The position numbers and the translations under genes were made by a program. A stretch of DNA of 64,000 nt from Corynebacterium cystitidis (GTDB taxonomy: Bacteria > Actinomycetota > Actinomycetes > Mycobacteriales > Mycobacteriaceae): assembly GCF_900187295.1 (NCBI RefSeq), contig NZ_LT906473.1, forward strand, positions 2,790,001-2,854,000, in the 5' to 3' direction. Position 1 is the stretch's first letter. Each line of letters begins with the position of its first letter. Positions 1 through 8,601 of this stretch are shown one piece after another. The notes beneath the pieces are model-generated. The model did no database searches, had not been told where the DNA came from, and saw only the letters and a program-made list of their open reading frames with translations.

Positions 1-140
1 GGAATGTGACCTATTTATCTTTACTTTGAAGGGGTACTGTAGCTAACCTCAATTAGTAAGTAATCTTTACTTACCAATAGTACAGGCGGAAACAACCAGT
101 CCGGTACTGGTCAACCGACTCTCCAGGAAGGAGCAGAAAC

Positions 141-1580
141 GTGATTGAATCTGACTACGCGCCGTCTGCGAAGGAATCTTCGCATCGACACGACGGTCGC
201 CTTTCAAAAAATCTCATCGGGATCGTCCTTGTTGCAGCGCTAGGAGGCCTGCTCTTCGGTTTCGATTCCGCAATTATCAACTCCGCTGTGGATGCCATCG
301 CTGGTGACTTTGTGCTGTCACCAGGGCTTACGGGATTCACGGTATCTTGTGCGCTACTCGGCGCTGCCGCCGGCGCGTGGATCGCTGGACCGTTGACTGA
401 CCGTTACGGGCGAGTAAGAGCCATGCTGGTTGCCTCGGCGTTGCTGTCTATCTCCGCAATCGGGAGCGCCTTCGCCATCGGCGTAATCGACCTGATCGTC
501 TGGCGTTTCGTTGGAGGTATGGGCGTCGGCCTTGCGTCAGTGATCGCCCCGGCATATATCGCCGAGGTCTCCCCGGCCGAGCATCGAGGGCGGCTGGGCA
601 GTACTCAGCAACTTGCCATCATGTTCGGCATGTTCGTGGCGCTGCTTACCGGCGCGTCTATCGCCTGGGCTGCAGGCAGCGCGTCATTTGAGATAGCTGG
701 GATGAAAGCATGGCGGTGGATGTTCCTATCCGAGATTGTCTTCTCGGTGATTTACGGCCTGCTGGCACTTAGGCTCCCAGAGTCTCCTCGTTACTTGGTA
801 ATCAAGGGGGACTTGGAGGAAGCTAGCGCCATTCTGCAGCAGTATGTCGGTGTTTCTGCTGAGAGGGTTGATGGCTCCATCGCCGATATCCGGGCAACTG
901 TTGAGAGCGAAAAACGACAATCCTTCAGCGACCTGCTCGGCGGGCGCTTTTTCTTCCGCCCCGTGGTCTGGGTGGGTATCCTACTGTCCATTTTCCAGCA
1001 ATTCTGCGGCATCAACGTAATCTTCTACTACTCCACCACTTTGTGGAACTCCGTGGGATTCGAAGAATCGGACTCCCTGCTCATCTCCGTAGTCACCTCC
1101 ATTATCAACGTGATATTCACCGTAATTGCCTTCCTTCTCGTGGATAAGGTTGGTCGCAAGAAGCTTCTAATTACCGGTTCTGCCATCATGACTATCGGGC
1201 TCAGTGTCATGAGCCTGGCCTTTTCACAGGCAGTAACTACCGCTGACGGTGCAGTTTCGCTTCCAGGGAACTGGGGGGTCGTTGCTCTCGCCGCAGCCAA
1301 CTTCTTTGTTATTGGATTCAATATCAGCTGGGGTCCAGTGGTGTGGGTGCTGCTGGGGGAGATCTTCCCCAACAAGATTCGCGCGGTGGCCATGGGGGTG
1401 GCAGTCGCAGTCCAATGGATTGCCAATTTCATTGTCTCGACAACATTCCCAATCCTGGCGGAAAGCAACTTGGCCTTCGCGTACGGAATCTACGCATTCT
1501 TTTCCGGATTGTCGCTCATCTTCGTGATCACCATGGTCAAGGAAACCAGGGGCCGTACCTTGGAAGAAATGGAAATGTAA
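141..1580 (+). CDS. Sugar porter family MFS transporter (IolT/XylE-like)
   Basis: A 479-residue inner-membrane H+/sugar symporter of the MFS sugar-porter family, likely importing a hexose or inositol. About twelve hydrophobic segments are visible. Family signatures are present: GGLLFGFDSAIINSA in TM1, DRYGR after TM2, RFVGGMGVGLAS, PESPRYL before the central loop, QQFCGINVIFYYS in TM7, DKVGRKKLL after TM8 and the C-terminal KETRGRTLEEME. The length matches the family. The GTG start is preceded by AGGAAGGA about ten bases upstream. No sugar-catabolic genes lie next to it, so the substrate is open; the IolT-type inositol carriers of corynebacteria are the closest match I can recall. Confidence 0.9.
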   Translation: MIESDYAPSAKESSHRHDGRLSKNLIGIVLVAALGGLLFGFDSAIINSAVDAIAGDFVLSPGLTGFTVSCALLGAAAGAWIAGPLTDRYGRVRAMLVASALLSISAIGSAFAIGVIDLIVWRFVGGMGVGLASVIAPAYIAEVSPAEHRGRLGSTQQLAIMFGMFVALLTGASIAWAAGSASFEIAGMKAWRWMFLSEIVFSVIYGLLALRLPESPRYLVIKGDLEEASAILQQYVGVSAERVDGSIADIRATVESEKRQSFSDLLGGRFFFRPVVWVGILLSIFQQFCGINVIFYYSTTLWNSVGFEESDSLLISVVTSIINVIFTVIAFLLVDKVGRKKLLITGSAIMTIGLSVMSLAFSQAVTTADGAVSLPGNWGVVALAAANFFVIGFNISWGPVVWVLLGEIFPNKIRAVAMGVAVAVQWIANFIVSTTFPILAESNLAFAYGIYAFFSGLSLIFVITMVKETRGRTLEEMEM

Positions 1581-1639
1581 GGTTCGGGCCGCTAGCGTTC
1601 GGTCTTCTATCCTTCGGATCTACTCTCGGCTCTACCCGC

Positions 1640-1828
1640 CCGGAAAACCCGGGTCGATGGGCAAACACACGTTCTTGCAGCCCTTGTCGACGATCGGGCG
1701 GTAGCACAGCCGAGGGTGGTGCGTTCGGGCATGGTGACGGTGATTTCGCCGGTTTGGTCGAGATCCGCCAGATCGTAAACATTACCTCGCGGATCAAGGA
1801 AATCAACGAAGTGGCTGGGTAGGGCCGT
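1640..1828 (-). pseudogene. Protein-like remnant downstream of the 1829-2737 gene
   Basis: Immediately after the stop of the preceding minus-strand gene, and in the same frame, the DNA reads TALPSHFVDFLDPRGN, then a stretch containing YDLADLDQTGEI and TVTMPERTTLG. After a +1/-1 shift it continues as YRPIVDKGCKNVCLP and ends PIDPGFPGG-stop. Both pieces look like real protein. Either the upstream gene was once longer, or this is the tail of a separate decayed gene. The family is not recognised. Confidence 0.35.
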
Positions 1829-2737
1829 CTATGCCCAGTCAAAAACGGCGGTTTCTAGGTCGATTTGTGCAACACCACCGCCACCGAACTTCAATCCACC
1901 AAATTCATATAATTCAAGATAGTAGGGGCCTAACCCTTCGGGAACACCTTGCTGATGAAAACTGGTGCCACCAAAGTGACTGCGGCCTTGGTGTTCATTC
2001 AGCCAACGGGCCCACGCTCCGTCTTCGCCAGGCGCATCCTCATCCCATTGGACTACGCGGTAACCATTCGAAGCAAACCGACCACGTTGACCAGCGGGGT
2101 CGTACGCGGCAAATTCCTGGGGTGCAACCCCTACGTTCAGGTCGCCTTCGCGAGGGCTCATCCACACAAAAGTATCCGGCTGCCCAGTGTTGTCCCAGGC
2201 ACTAATATCTCCGTCGACGGGTTCGTGTTCGCCAGCTCGGCGTGGATCAGGTGGAGGGGCTGTGCGCGGGCCCCTAAATTCTTCGTCGGTAAGCCAGATC
2301 AGCCCAAATTCGCCATCAATGATATCTTGCAGGCGCCACAGCATAGGGTGTTCGTGCGCTGCAGAGACGGTGAGTTGTTTTAAAAATGGGTCGGTCACCT
2401 GCTCAGAAGTTAACGGTTGCCCAGCGAATATCTCTCTAATGCCTTTTTTGGGCTCAGAAAACTGGCCTTCGCCTTGAAAGAAGGACACGGCCACGTATTG
2501 GTTTCCTTGTTTGCGATACTCATCTGGTACCCACACGGTGATGGCATGCATCATGGGAAGCCCAGAGTTCTTGCCCCGTGGCCACTGCTCAGGCCTAATA
2601 TTGGGGCCGAAATCCCCAACAAAGCCAGCCTGCATGGGATTGTTCAGGTTCACGCTGGGCCGCAAGGTGGGGTTACGCAGAAGCCGGTCGGGTCTGGGAC
2701 CAAACCCAAGGTCATAGGCACGAATTGGCTTTTCCAT
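1829..2737 (-). CDS. Hypothetical protein, acidic, soluble
   Basis: A 302-residue protein with no signal peptide or membrane segment, rich in Gly, Pro, Asp and Glu, ending in FGGGGVAQIDLETAVFDWA. I do not recognise the family with confidence. The style (YVAVSFFQGEGQFSEP, GLIWLTDEEF, glycine-rich C-terminus) recalls YwqG/DUF1963-like proteins, but this is a guess. The start is the ATG 31 codons upstream of the NNPMQAGFVGDFGP segment. The frame stays open and protein-like for about 46 codons after the stop (see the next entry), so the stop may be a recent truncation. Confidence 0.6.
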   Translation of the reverse strand: MEKPIRAYDLGFGPRPDRLLRNPTLRPSVNLNNPMQAGFVGDFGPNIRPEQWPRGKNSGLPMMHAITVWVPDEYRKQGNQYVAVSFFQGEGQFSEPKKGIREIFAGQPLTSEQVTDPFLKQLTVSAAHEHPMLWRLQDIIDGEFGLIWLTDEEFRGPRTAPPPDPRRAGEHEPVDGDISAWDNTGQPDTFVWMSPREGDLNVGVAPQEFAAYDPAGQRGRFASNGYRVVQWDEDAPGEDGAWARWLNEHQGRSHFGGTSFHQQGVPEGLGPYYLELYEFGGLKFGGGGVAQIDLETAVFDWA

Positions 2738-3175
2738 CGAGGCCTTCTTCCATCAACGTTGGTTTGATGCCTGCTACGAAGACAGATATTACAGATATTA
2801 AGGTATGTAGGCGTTTGGGTGTGCAAGCATTTAGGTCCATATTTTAATCCAGGCTTTTGATGTGAGGCGGAGCCCCTGCCGGGTGTGAGAACATGATCTA
2901 CAAAGCTCCCAAAAATTACGTAGATTCACTTGGCCCATTAACCAGATTGTCAATAAGGTTCCACTAGACGTCCCGGGGATACGGATGAAGTGAATTTACG
3001 CAATCGGTACTACGCATTTAACGATTGACCGCTGAGCCGCCCAACCTTCACAAGGTGCCGAGCTGCCCGCTACAAGCAGAAGAATCTCCCCCGATGACAA
3101 GCGGATGGTTAGCGGTGGGAAGCTCAGCCATGTAAAGTGGGAAATGTCTGGTTTTGCAACATGGAATGAGGGGGC
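2738..3175. other. Intergenic, no gene recognised
   Basis: 438 bases between divergent genes. It should hold the promoters of both neighbours. A short direct repeat (CAGATATTA twice near 2784-2800) is visible; I see no convincing ORF or RNA. Confidence 0.4.
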
Positions 3176-3835
3176 ATGGGCCGTCCAATAGCTGCCAACG
3201 AAGTAACCGTCATCAGCGAGGATCATGCCGCTGAGTCTGTAGCGTCCCTAGGCTTGGATCTTGACCTTATTGTTCAGGCATTGCGGGATGGAGAAGTAGG
3301 ATCACGTGAAGCATACAGCGACCGCTCGTTTCCTCCGACGGCCCCCGGTTACTTTCGGTGGGCCCATACGGTTGCCTCGCTGCGACGCGCACATGTGAAA
3401 GACGGCGAATGGGAGCTGCATAACGATCACAATCGGCCACTACTTAAATCACCTGCGGGTGAGCTTACCGTGACGGCATGCGGCGGGACTGCTGATGTGG
3501 GCGACCCCGAAGGAAAGCCCAACGTTGCGAATAGAAAAGGGCGAGCAACCGAACGCGCATATGACCAGTTGGAACTTATTTCCTTATCGCAAGTGCTGAG
3601 AATCCGGATTGCCGAAGATTCGGTGCCCGTCGATGGGCACTGGATGTTGCTGTACTACCGTAGTAAAGACGAACTAAGGGTTGAGCTTTCGCTTCCCAAA
3701 GGGATCGAAAATGGCCTGGTCAGTGGATGGCACACGCGTATCATGTTGCCATCCCTCCTGTTCGATGAAGAGTTAGAGGAGCTACCCGGGCGAGATGGAG
3801 AAAACGATGTCGATTTCTACCTCGAAGAGGCATAG
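3176..3835 (+). CDS. Hypothetical protein, first gene of an XRE/ImmA module
   Basis: 219 residues, soluble and acidic at the C-terminus (ELEELPGRDGENDVDFYLEEA region). I do not recognise a family. The middle is beta-rich in appearance (ELTVTACGG, HWMLLYYRSKDELRVELSLP), and there is no signal peptide or transmembrane segment. It overlaps the next gene by about 29 bases, so the two are almost certainly co-transcribed and translationally coupled. Pairing of an uncharacterised protein with an HTH-ImmA/IrrE protease resembles toxin-antitoxin or phage-response modules; that role is inferred from context only. Confidence 0.7.
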   Translation: MGRPIAANEVTVISEDHAAESVASLGLDLDLIVQALRDGEVGSREAYSDRSFPPTAPGYFRWAHTVASLRRAHVKDGEWELHNDHNRPLLKSPAGELTVTACGGTADVGDPEGKPNVANRKGRATERAYDQLELISLSQVLRIRIAEDSVPVDGHWMLLYYRSKDELRVELSLPKGIENGLVSGWHTRIMLPSLLFDEELEELPGRDGENDVDFYLEEA

Positions 3836-4949
3836 AGACTGGCTCGTTGAACCGACCAGGATCACGGTGGCACGACGGCGCCGCGGAATGACGAAAACAT
3901 CGTTGGCAAAAGAACTCGATGTCACCACCAGGACGGTTACAAGGTACGAAAACGATGGAGCCCCGTGCGATGCAGCGCAACGGCTCTCGTCAGTTCTTAA
4001 TTTTCCAGAAGACTACTTTTTTCTTGATCCACCAGCCCTGATTGAGCGAGATGATTTGGCCTTTCGATCGGCTGCGCGCACCTCTGCAGCTGTGAAAGAG
4101 GCTGCGGTAGCGTCGGCAAGCCACGGTGTGGACTTCCACCAGTGGCTCAACAAACACATTAAGTCGCCCCCGCCATCGGTTACATTCTTGGGAAACATGA
4201 GCCCGGAAGAAGCGGCAGGACAACTCCGCCATGAATGGGGGTTAGGCACGGACCCGCTTCCAAACCTCGTTCAATTGGCGGAATCCCATGGCGTTCGAGT
4301 CTTCGGAATTCCAGCCCTCGCGGATTCAGTAGACGCATTCTCCATGTACTACGAGGGCCAGCCATACATTTTCCTGACCCGGCGCAGGACACCCGAAGGC
4401 GTCCGGTTCGACATTGCACACGAACTAGGTCACCTAGTGATGCATTCACGTGGAGCCGACTACGCCGCCGGAAAAGAAGAGGAGCGCGAGGCTGACAGGT
4501 TTGCGGCTGAGTTTCTTATGCCCACCGCGTCGATAAGCAACTACATGCCACAAGACCCAACCGAAGAACGTCTTTTCGAGCTGAAACGCTTCTACGGGGT
4601 CTCCGCCATGGCGATGGCGGTGAAAGCGAAGACCACGGGCAAGTTGACGCAGTGGTCCTACCGGTCGGTGAGGCGACGTTTGATAAGCGGCGGATTCGAT
4701 AAAGGCGAACCTGGTGGCTTGAGTAGCTATGAGCAGTCGCGAGTGTTCCAGTTCCTTTTCTCTCCCGCTCGCACACAACGCTGGACACCTGCCACAGTGG
4801 CTAAAGACTTGTGTATACCGGTTGAGGATCTCCAGTCGCTTACCCTCAACACCGTGCTAGGAGCGGTTCCTGCGGCGAAGCAAGAATCTTCCTACACTGT
4901 AGACCCCGAGGAGCATTCTCGGCCTCAACTGCGGATTGTGAAAAGTTAG
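3807..4949 (+). CDS. XRE-type HTH / ImmA-IrrE family metallopeptidase fusion
   Basis: 380 residues. The N-terminus (about residues 18-75) is a Cro/C1-type helix-turn-helix: RITVARRRRGMTKTSLAKEL followed by DVTTRTVTRYENDG. The C-terminal half is an ImmA/IrrE-type zinc peptidase with DIAHELGHLVMH (about residues 200-212; HExxH-type H-E-L-G-H) and the downstream EREADRFAAEFLMP that supplies the third ligand. Such proteins cleave partner repressors or antitoxins in response to DNA damage, phage or stress. I chose the ATG at 3807 because GGAG lies 6 bases upstream; an in-frame ATG at 3795 also exists. The gene overlaps the preceding one. Confidence 0.85.
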   Translation: MSISTSKRHRDWLVEPTRITVARRRRGMTKTSLAKELDVTTRTVTRYENDGAPCDAAQRLSSVLNFPEDYFFLDPPALIERDDLAFRSAARTSAAVKEAAVASASHGVDFHQWLNKHIKSPPPSVTFLGNMSPEEAAGQLRHEWGLGTDPLPNLVQLAESHGVRVFGIPALADSVDAFSMYYEGQPYIFLTRRRTPEGVRFDIAHELGHLVMHSRGADYAAGKEEEREADRFAAEFLMPTASISNYMPQDPTEERLFELKRFYGVSAMAMAVKAKTTGKLTQWSYRSVRRRLISGGFDKGEPGGLSSYEQSRVFQFLFSPARTQRWTPATVAKDLCIPVEDLQSLTLNTVLGAVPAAKQESSYTVDPEEHSRPQLRIVKS

Positions 4950-5234
4950 GCCTTAGCTGCCAGTCCTCAGCTAGTTTTGTCGCCGCGCCAACCGCTTCTG
5001 CAAATCCTTACCAACCACGAAGGGTCGGATACGTTTTTTCTTGTGCCACCAGAGTATATGGGTCATATCAAGCCCTCATGGCGATTATAGTGGCGACTGG
5101 GGTTCCGGGGACTTGTAATCAACACTATCGGCAGTATTGTGACTATGATGACCGGCGCTAGTCTGTCTACTTCTGCGCTAAATCGGTATCGCGTAACAAT
5201 CGACCAGCAAAGCAAATGCTGTTCTATCAGGGAC
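4950..5234. other. Intergenic, nothing recognised
   Basis: About 285 bases after the ImmA-type gene. No RNA, repeat or convincing reading frame is seen. Confidence 0.4.
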
Positions 5235-5492
5235 ATGGAAGAAGAAAAGAAGAACACGGCGAAGAATAAGCGCCAGATCAACCTGGCTGATTGTATTCTG
5301 ACCTGTCTCTTTTTCGTGTGTTTCCTCATCATTCAAGGAAAATACCGTTGGGTCTTGATCGTTGTGATGGTATTTTCGCTGAGTCGTTGGTTGAAGAGGC
5401 GTAGCTGGGCGACGGCATCGTTGATAAATGTCTCGGGTTTAGCTGCCTCGACCTGTAGATCGTTGAAGGTTCCCATCATATGCACGCTGTGA
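5235..5492 (+). CDS. Possible small membrane protein
   Basis: An 85-residue reading frame with a charged N-terminus (MEEEKKNTAKNKR) and two hydrophobic stretches (LADCILTCLFFVCFLII and YRWVLIVVMVFSLSRW) separated by a short loop. The last 30 residues are not membrane-like and lie opposite another plausible minus-strand reading frame, so the true C-terminus may have been lost at a junction near 5390. Family unknown. Confidence 0.35.
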   Translation: MEEEKKNTAKNKRQINLADCILTCLFFVCFLIIQGKYRWVLIVVMVFSLSRWLKRRSWATASLINVSGLAASTCRSLKVPIICTL

Positions 5493-5509
5493 CTAGCAAT
5501 CCGAATCAA
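5333..5509 (-). CDS. Short reading frame with a strong Shine-Dalgarno, possibly a truncated gene
   Basis: A TTG codon follows AAGGAGG by five bases, starting a 58-residue frame (LIRIASHSVHMMGTFNDLQV, then an alpha-helical AAKPETFINDAVAQLRLF). The strong ribosome site and helical sequence suggest a real 5' end of a gene. It then runs antisense into a membrane-type frame, consistent with a rearrangement junction. Family not recognised. Confidence 0.35.
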   Translation of the reverse strand: MIRIASHSVHMMGTFNDLQVEAAKPETFINDAVAQLRLFNQRLSENTITTIKTQRYFP

Positions 5510-5639
5510 AGACACCTCCTTATGTCGTGAAAACCGGACATGGCTGTTTTGTGTATGCACTGAGGGGTTCGAGAGGATGCGGAACCGGAGGGAAAGCGCG
5601 CAGCGCCCCGAGAACTTGAGCAGCGCCCCGGGGAACCCG

Positions 5640-5790
5640 GTAAACCCTGGTAACGGCGACCTCACTAGCGGCAAACAGGCCCGGGATGGCTTCGCCGTTG
5701 GTGCTCAGCACCTTGGTGCCCGGCTCAAACTTGGTATCTTTTGGGATATTCATCTGGTTCGCCACGACATGAACCGAGTGAACCGCCGGA
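5640..5790 (-). pseudogene. Remnant of an FAD-binding fumarate-reductase-like flavoprotein
   Basis: The minus strand reads through a segment containing EPGTKVLSTNGEAIPGLFAA followed by SEVA. This is the C-terminal substrate/FAD-contacting stretch of FAD_binding_2 flavoproteins, where the usual text is V-L-D-x-x-G-x-x-I-P-G-L-Y-A-A-G-E-V. Here the usual AAGE reads AASE, and both the N-terminal Rossmann part and the final GGxHGxNR segment are missing. It is therefore a decayed fragment only. Confidence 0.5.
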
Positions 5791-5921
5791 TGCAGCTCTC
5801 CAGAAAAGCGGTGGTTCCCTCGTCGATAAGCGAGTCCTGCTCGCACTCCCTCATGCACCAATCCCACAACAACTCGTTACCAGGCATGACAAAGGCACCA
5901 ACCAAAAACTGAGCATGAAAA

Positions 5922-5957
5922 AGCCCGCACGAACACTAAAACGTGTCCATGCGGGCT
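5922..5957. terminator. Hairpin terminator downstream of the cold-shock gene
   Basis: Arms AGCCCGCA and TGCGGGCT flank a 20-base loop that itself pairs partly (ACAC/GTGT). It lies about 55 bases beyond the stop of the minus-strand cold-shock gene, and on that strand the 3' arm runs into a TTTTTC stretch. Confidence 0.6.
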
Positions 5958-6010
5958 GATTCTGAAAAGTCAGTGCAGCTCACAGCGCTATAGCCCCACC
6001 TAGGGGCGAA

Positions 6011-6214
6011 CTACAGTGCGCGTACCTGCTGAGCCTGTGGGCCCTTTGCGCCTTCGCCGACTTCGAACTCGACAGCCTGGCCGTCTTCAAGGTTGCGGTA
6101 GCCGCCGCCCTGGATTTCGGAGAAGTGCACGAACAGGTCGTCCGAGCCATCATCTGGAGCGATGAAGCCGTAGCCCTTGTCGCCGTTGAACCATTTCACA
6201 GTTCCCTGTGCCAT
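6011..6214 (-). CDS. cspA: Cold-shock protein, CspA family
   Basis: A 67-residue OB-fold single-stranded nucleic-acid binding protein that melts RNA structure and acts as an antiterminator or RNA chaperone. The whole protein is one CSD. RNP1 (KGYGFI) and RNP2 (DLFVHF) are intact, and the N-terminal GTVKWFN is canonical. The upstream frame is longer, but the family length and the [10 protein letters not shown] start fix the ATG at 6214. It stands alone with a 361-base upstream gap, fitting the long structured leaders of cold-shock genes. Confidence 0.95.
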   Translation of the reverse strand: MAQGTVKWFNGDKGYGFIAPDDGSDDLFVHFSEIQGGGYRNLEDGQAVEFEVGEGAKGPQAQQVRAL

Positions 6215-6575
6215 ACAAATACCTATTTCTTGAGGTGGTGTACACCCACCAGCATGCTTCACTGATGAGCGAGTCGAGAGCACTCCACTAAAAATGACTC
6301 AAGCGAATCATCAGTAGGGCCCGCGTACGAATTTCCTGCGAGCGCTAAAAATCTTTAAAACTTTCAAACACCGTGCAATAAACCGCGACTACTTCTCAGT
6401 GTGTCACACATGTGGTGCCCGGTCAATCGGAGACAAGCAAGGACACCTGCGCGAAGCCCGGCTCTCCGGGCCAGGGCCGGACTCCTTCCACTCAGGCTGT
6501 TCCTAGGGCGGTAGAAAGCTCCCGCCCCACACTCAGTGCCTGAAACTGCTGCGCTTTAGCCATCCACCAGGCGAT
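6215..6575. other. Intergenic between pckG 3' end and cspA
   Basis: 361 bases with no gene. It includes a short GC hairpin (GCCCGG-CTCT-CCGGGC, 6456-6471) that may end pckG transcription, and the leader/promoter of the cold-shock gene. No clear T-run follows the hairpin. Confidence 0.4.
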
Positions 6576-8384
6576 TTAATCCTCCGCTAGCGCCTTTTTC
6601 ATCCTTTCGTGAGCGTCCCAGATCTCCTGTGGCAGGTTGTCAAACTGTGCAAGGTGCTCGCCTCGGTGCTCCATTTCCTGGCGCCAGCGGTCTTCGTCGA
6701 TACGCAGTACAGCGTCGAGGTCCTCATCGCTGATGTCCAAACCTTCCAAGTTCAACTCGCTCTTCTTCGGCAGCACGCCAACTGGGGTGTTTACTCCTTC
6801 GGCGCGACCTTCGCGGTAGTCGATCAGCCAGAGCAGGGCGCGCAGATTATCGCGGTAGCCGGGCCACAGGTAGTGGCCATCTTCTGGGTCGCGTTGGAAC
6901 CAGTTCACGTGGGCGAAGATGGGTTTATCTTCGACCTTTTCGAAGACGTTGAGCCAGTGTTGTGCGTAGTCCCCTTCCGGATAGGACATAAACGGGCGCA
7001 TAGACATTGGGTCGTAGCGCAGTTTACCGTCCATGCCCTCAGCGGCGAAGGTGGCCTCGGCGCCCAAGGTAAGGCCGTCGTAAACGCCTTCGGCAACGTC
7101 GGTGATAGCCCGGATTAATGGTTCACGGTCAGAAGCTCGGCCGCCGAAGATCACGGCGTCGATAGGCACGCCCGCTGGTTCGAAAGCGTCCGGGGCCACG
7201 GTGGTCACCTGCTCCAAGTCCACGGTGAAGCGACCATTGGGGTGGGTCCAGGTGCCGTCGAAGTCTGCGGTGATTTCTTCGCCGTTCCAGGCGATCCAGC
7301 CTTCGTCTGTGGGTGGCTCAGGTGTTTTACCTTCCCACCACACCTCGTGGGTGGAGGGATTGTAGGCCACGTTAGTGAAAATGGCGCCAGAGCCCTCCGC
7401 GATCGCGTGCAGTGCGGCGGGGTTGGTTTCTTCGTTCGTGTCCTTTGCCACGCCGAAGACCCCATCTTCAGGGTTCATCCCGTACAGGCGGCCATCCTCG
7501 CCAACCCACAGCCAGGCAATATCGTCGCCGTAGAAGTCCACACGGTAGCGGTCGCCCAGGGCGTCTGGTGGCAGCGTCATTGCCAGGTTGGTTTTGCCGG
7601 AGGCAGAGGGGAATCCGCCACAGATGCGGTAGGTACGCCCTGTTTCTTTATCGTGGATGCCCAGCAGCATGAACTGTTCTGCAAGGAACTTTTCGGAGCG
7701 CCACCCGTCGTAAGCAGCTTGGCGTAGCGCGTGGGCAATCTTGCCTAGCAGGGCATTGCCACCATAGGCGGAGCCGTAGTGCAAAATCATGCGTTGATCC
7801 GCGACGGTGGCAAAAAGCCGCTGGTCATCATCGGTGCCTTGGCCGAGATTGTCAAGGTCGCCGGTCACGTGCACGCCCCGGACAAAGAAGTTCGGATCCT
7901 CCAGGCCGTTGAGGTATTCGATACCAACACGGGCCATGCGCATCATCTGCAGCACCACGTTGCGATCATCGGTCAGTTCCACACCCGCTGCATACGAGGC
8001 CAGCGGGTTCCCGGGCACTGCCATCAGGTAGGGCACCACATACATAGTTTTGCCTGCCGACGCGCCCTTCATGCGTTGACGTAGTGTTTCTACAGTTTCC
8101 TCACCGTCACGCCAGTTGTTGTAAACACCCTTGTCTTCAGGCCTTGAGGTTGCCACGACTGTGCGCTCTTCGGAGCGGGCAGTGTCTTTGGCGTGTGAAC
8201 GGGAGAAGTACCGCCCGCGTCCTGCTGGCTGAAGGCTGCCGTCTTCCAGCGACTCGTCAATGAGGCGCTGGTTGTCTGCGGCTGACACGAGTTCGATATT
8301 GGCGGGTTGGGTAATTGCTGCCCATTCCTCGACAAATTGGGCGATTGCTGGGTTGGGGATATCTACAGCGTAGGGGCTGTCCAT
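6576..8384 (-). CDS. pckG: Phosphoenolpyruvate carboxykinase (GTP) family protein with altered active site
   Basis: A 602-residue cytosolic protein of the GTP-type PEPCK family, which interconverts oxaloacetate and PEP in gluconeogenesis. Family blocks are seen in order: YVVPYLMA, GSAYGGNALLGK (about residue 205), FPSASGKTNLAM P-loop (about 257), GDDIAW (about 285), HPNGRF, FGGRASD, NWFQRDPEDGHYLWPGY. Length and order are normal. Several residues differ from the canonical family as I recall it: GKK reads GKI, AEHM reads AEQF, the P-loop Cys (SACGKT) is Ser, and GGRR reads GGRA. The first two are the usual Mn ligands. AGGAGG sits just upstream of the ATG. It may be a divergent paralogue with changed activity. 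Confidence 0.85.
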   Translation of the reverse strand: MDSPYAVDIPNPAIAQFVEEWAAITQPANIELVSAADNQRLIDESLEDGSLQPAGRGRYFSRSHAKDTARSEERTVVATSRPEDKGVYNNWRDGEETVETLRQRMKGASAGKTMYVVPYLMAVPGNPLASYAAGVELTDDRNVVLQMMRMARVGIEYLNGLEDPNFFVRGVHVTGDLDNLGQGTDDDQRLFATVADQRMILHYGSAYGGNALLGKIAHALRQAAYDGWRSEKFLAEQFMLLGIHDKETGRTYRICGGFPSASGKTNLAMTLPPDALGDRYRVDFYGDDIAWLWVGEDGRLYGMNPEDGVFGVAKDTNEETNPAALHAIAEGSGAIFTNVAYNPSTHEVWWEGKTPEPPTDEGWIAWNGEEITADFDGTWTHPNGRFTVDLEQVTTVAPDAFEPAGVPIDAVIFGGRASDREPLIRAITDVAEGVYDGLTLGAEATFAAEGMDGKLRYDPMSMRPFMSYPEGDYAQHWLNVFEKVEDKPIFAHVNWFQRDPEDGHYLWPGYRDNLRALLWLIDYREGRAEGVNTPVGVLPKKSELNLEGLDISDEDLDAVLRIDEDRWRQEMEHRGEHLAQFDNLPQEIWDAHERMKKALAED

Positions 8385-8505
8385 TGTGTCCTCCTAAAGA
8401 ACAAGCTCTGTAGTGGATTACTTCCAGTTGTCTGACTTGGTAATCCTCACTCAGTAACCCAGCATAGTTCAATAATCTGAACAAAGAACTTCAATTAGCC
8501 ATTTT

Positions 8506-8562
8506 CTTTTCGACGAGGACGGGCGCCACACCGCACAACGGACGAGGGCGCTCGTCGAAAAG
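8506..8562. repeat. Intergenic inverted repeat built from CTTTTCGACGAG arms
   Basis: Perfect 12-base arms, CTTTTCGACGAG (8506-8517) and CTCGTCGAAAAG (8551-8562), with a further GGGCGC pairing region inside. It lies between the pckG promoter and the 3' end of the zinc lipoprotein pseudogene and could terminate the latter. The arm style matches other palindromes in this window (16801-16860, 27319-27378). Confidence 0.7.
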
Positions 8563-8601
8563 CCGCATACAGCAGAGCGGGTAGGCAGCTGGTGTGGCTA
8601 C

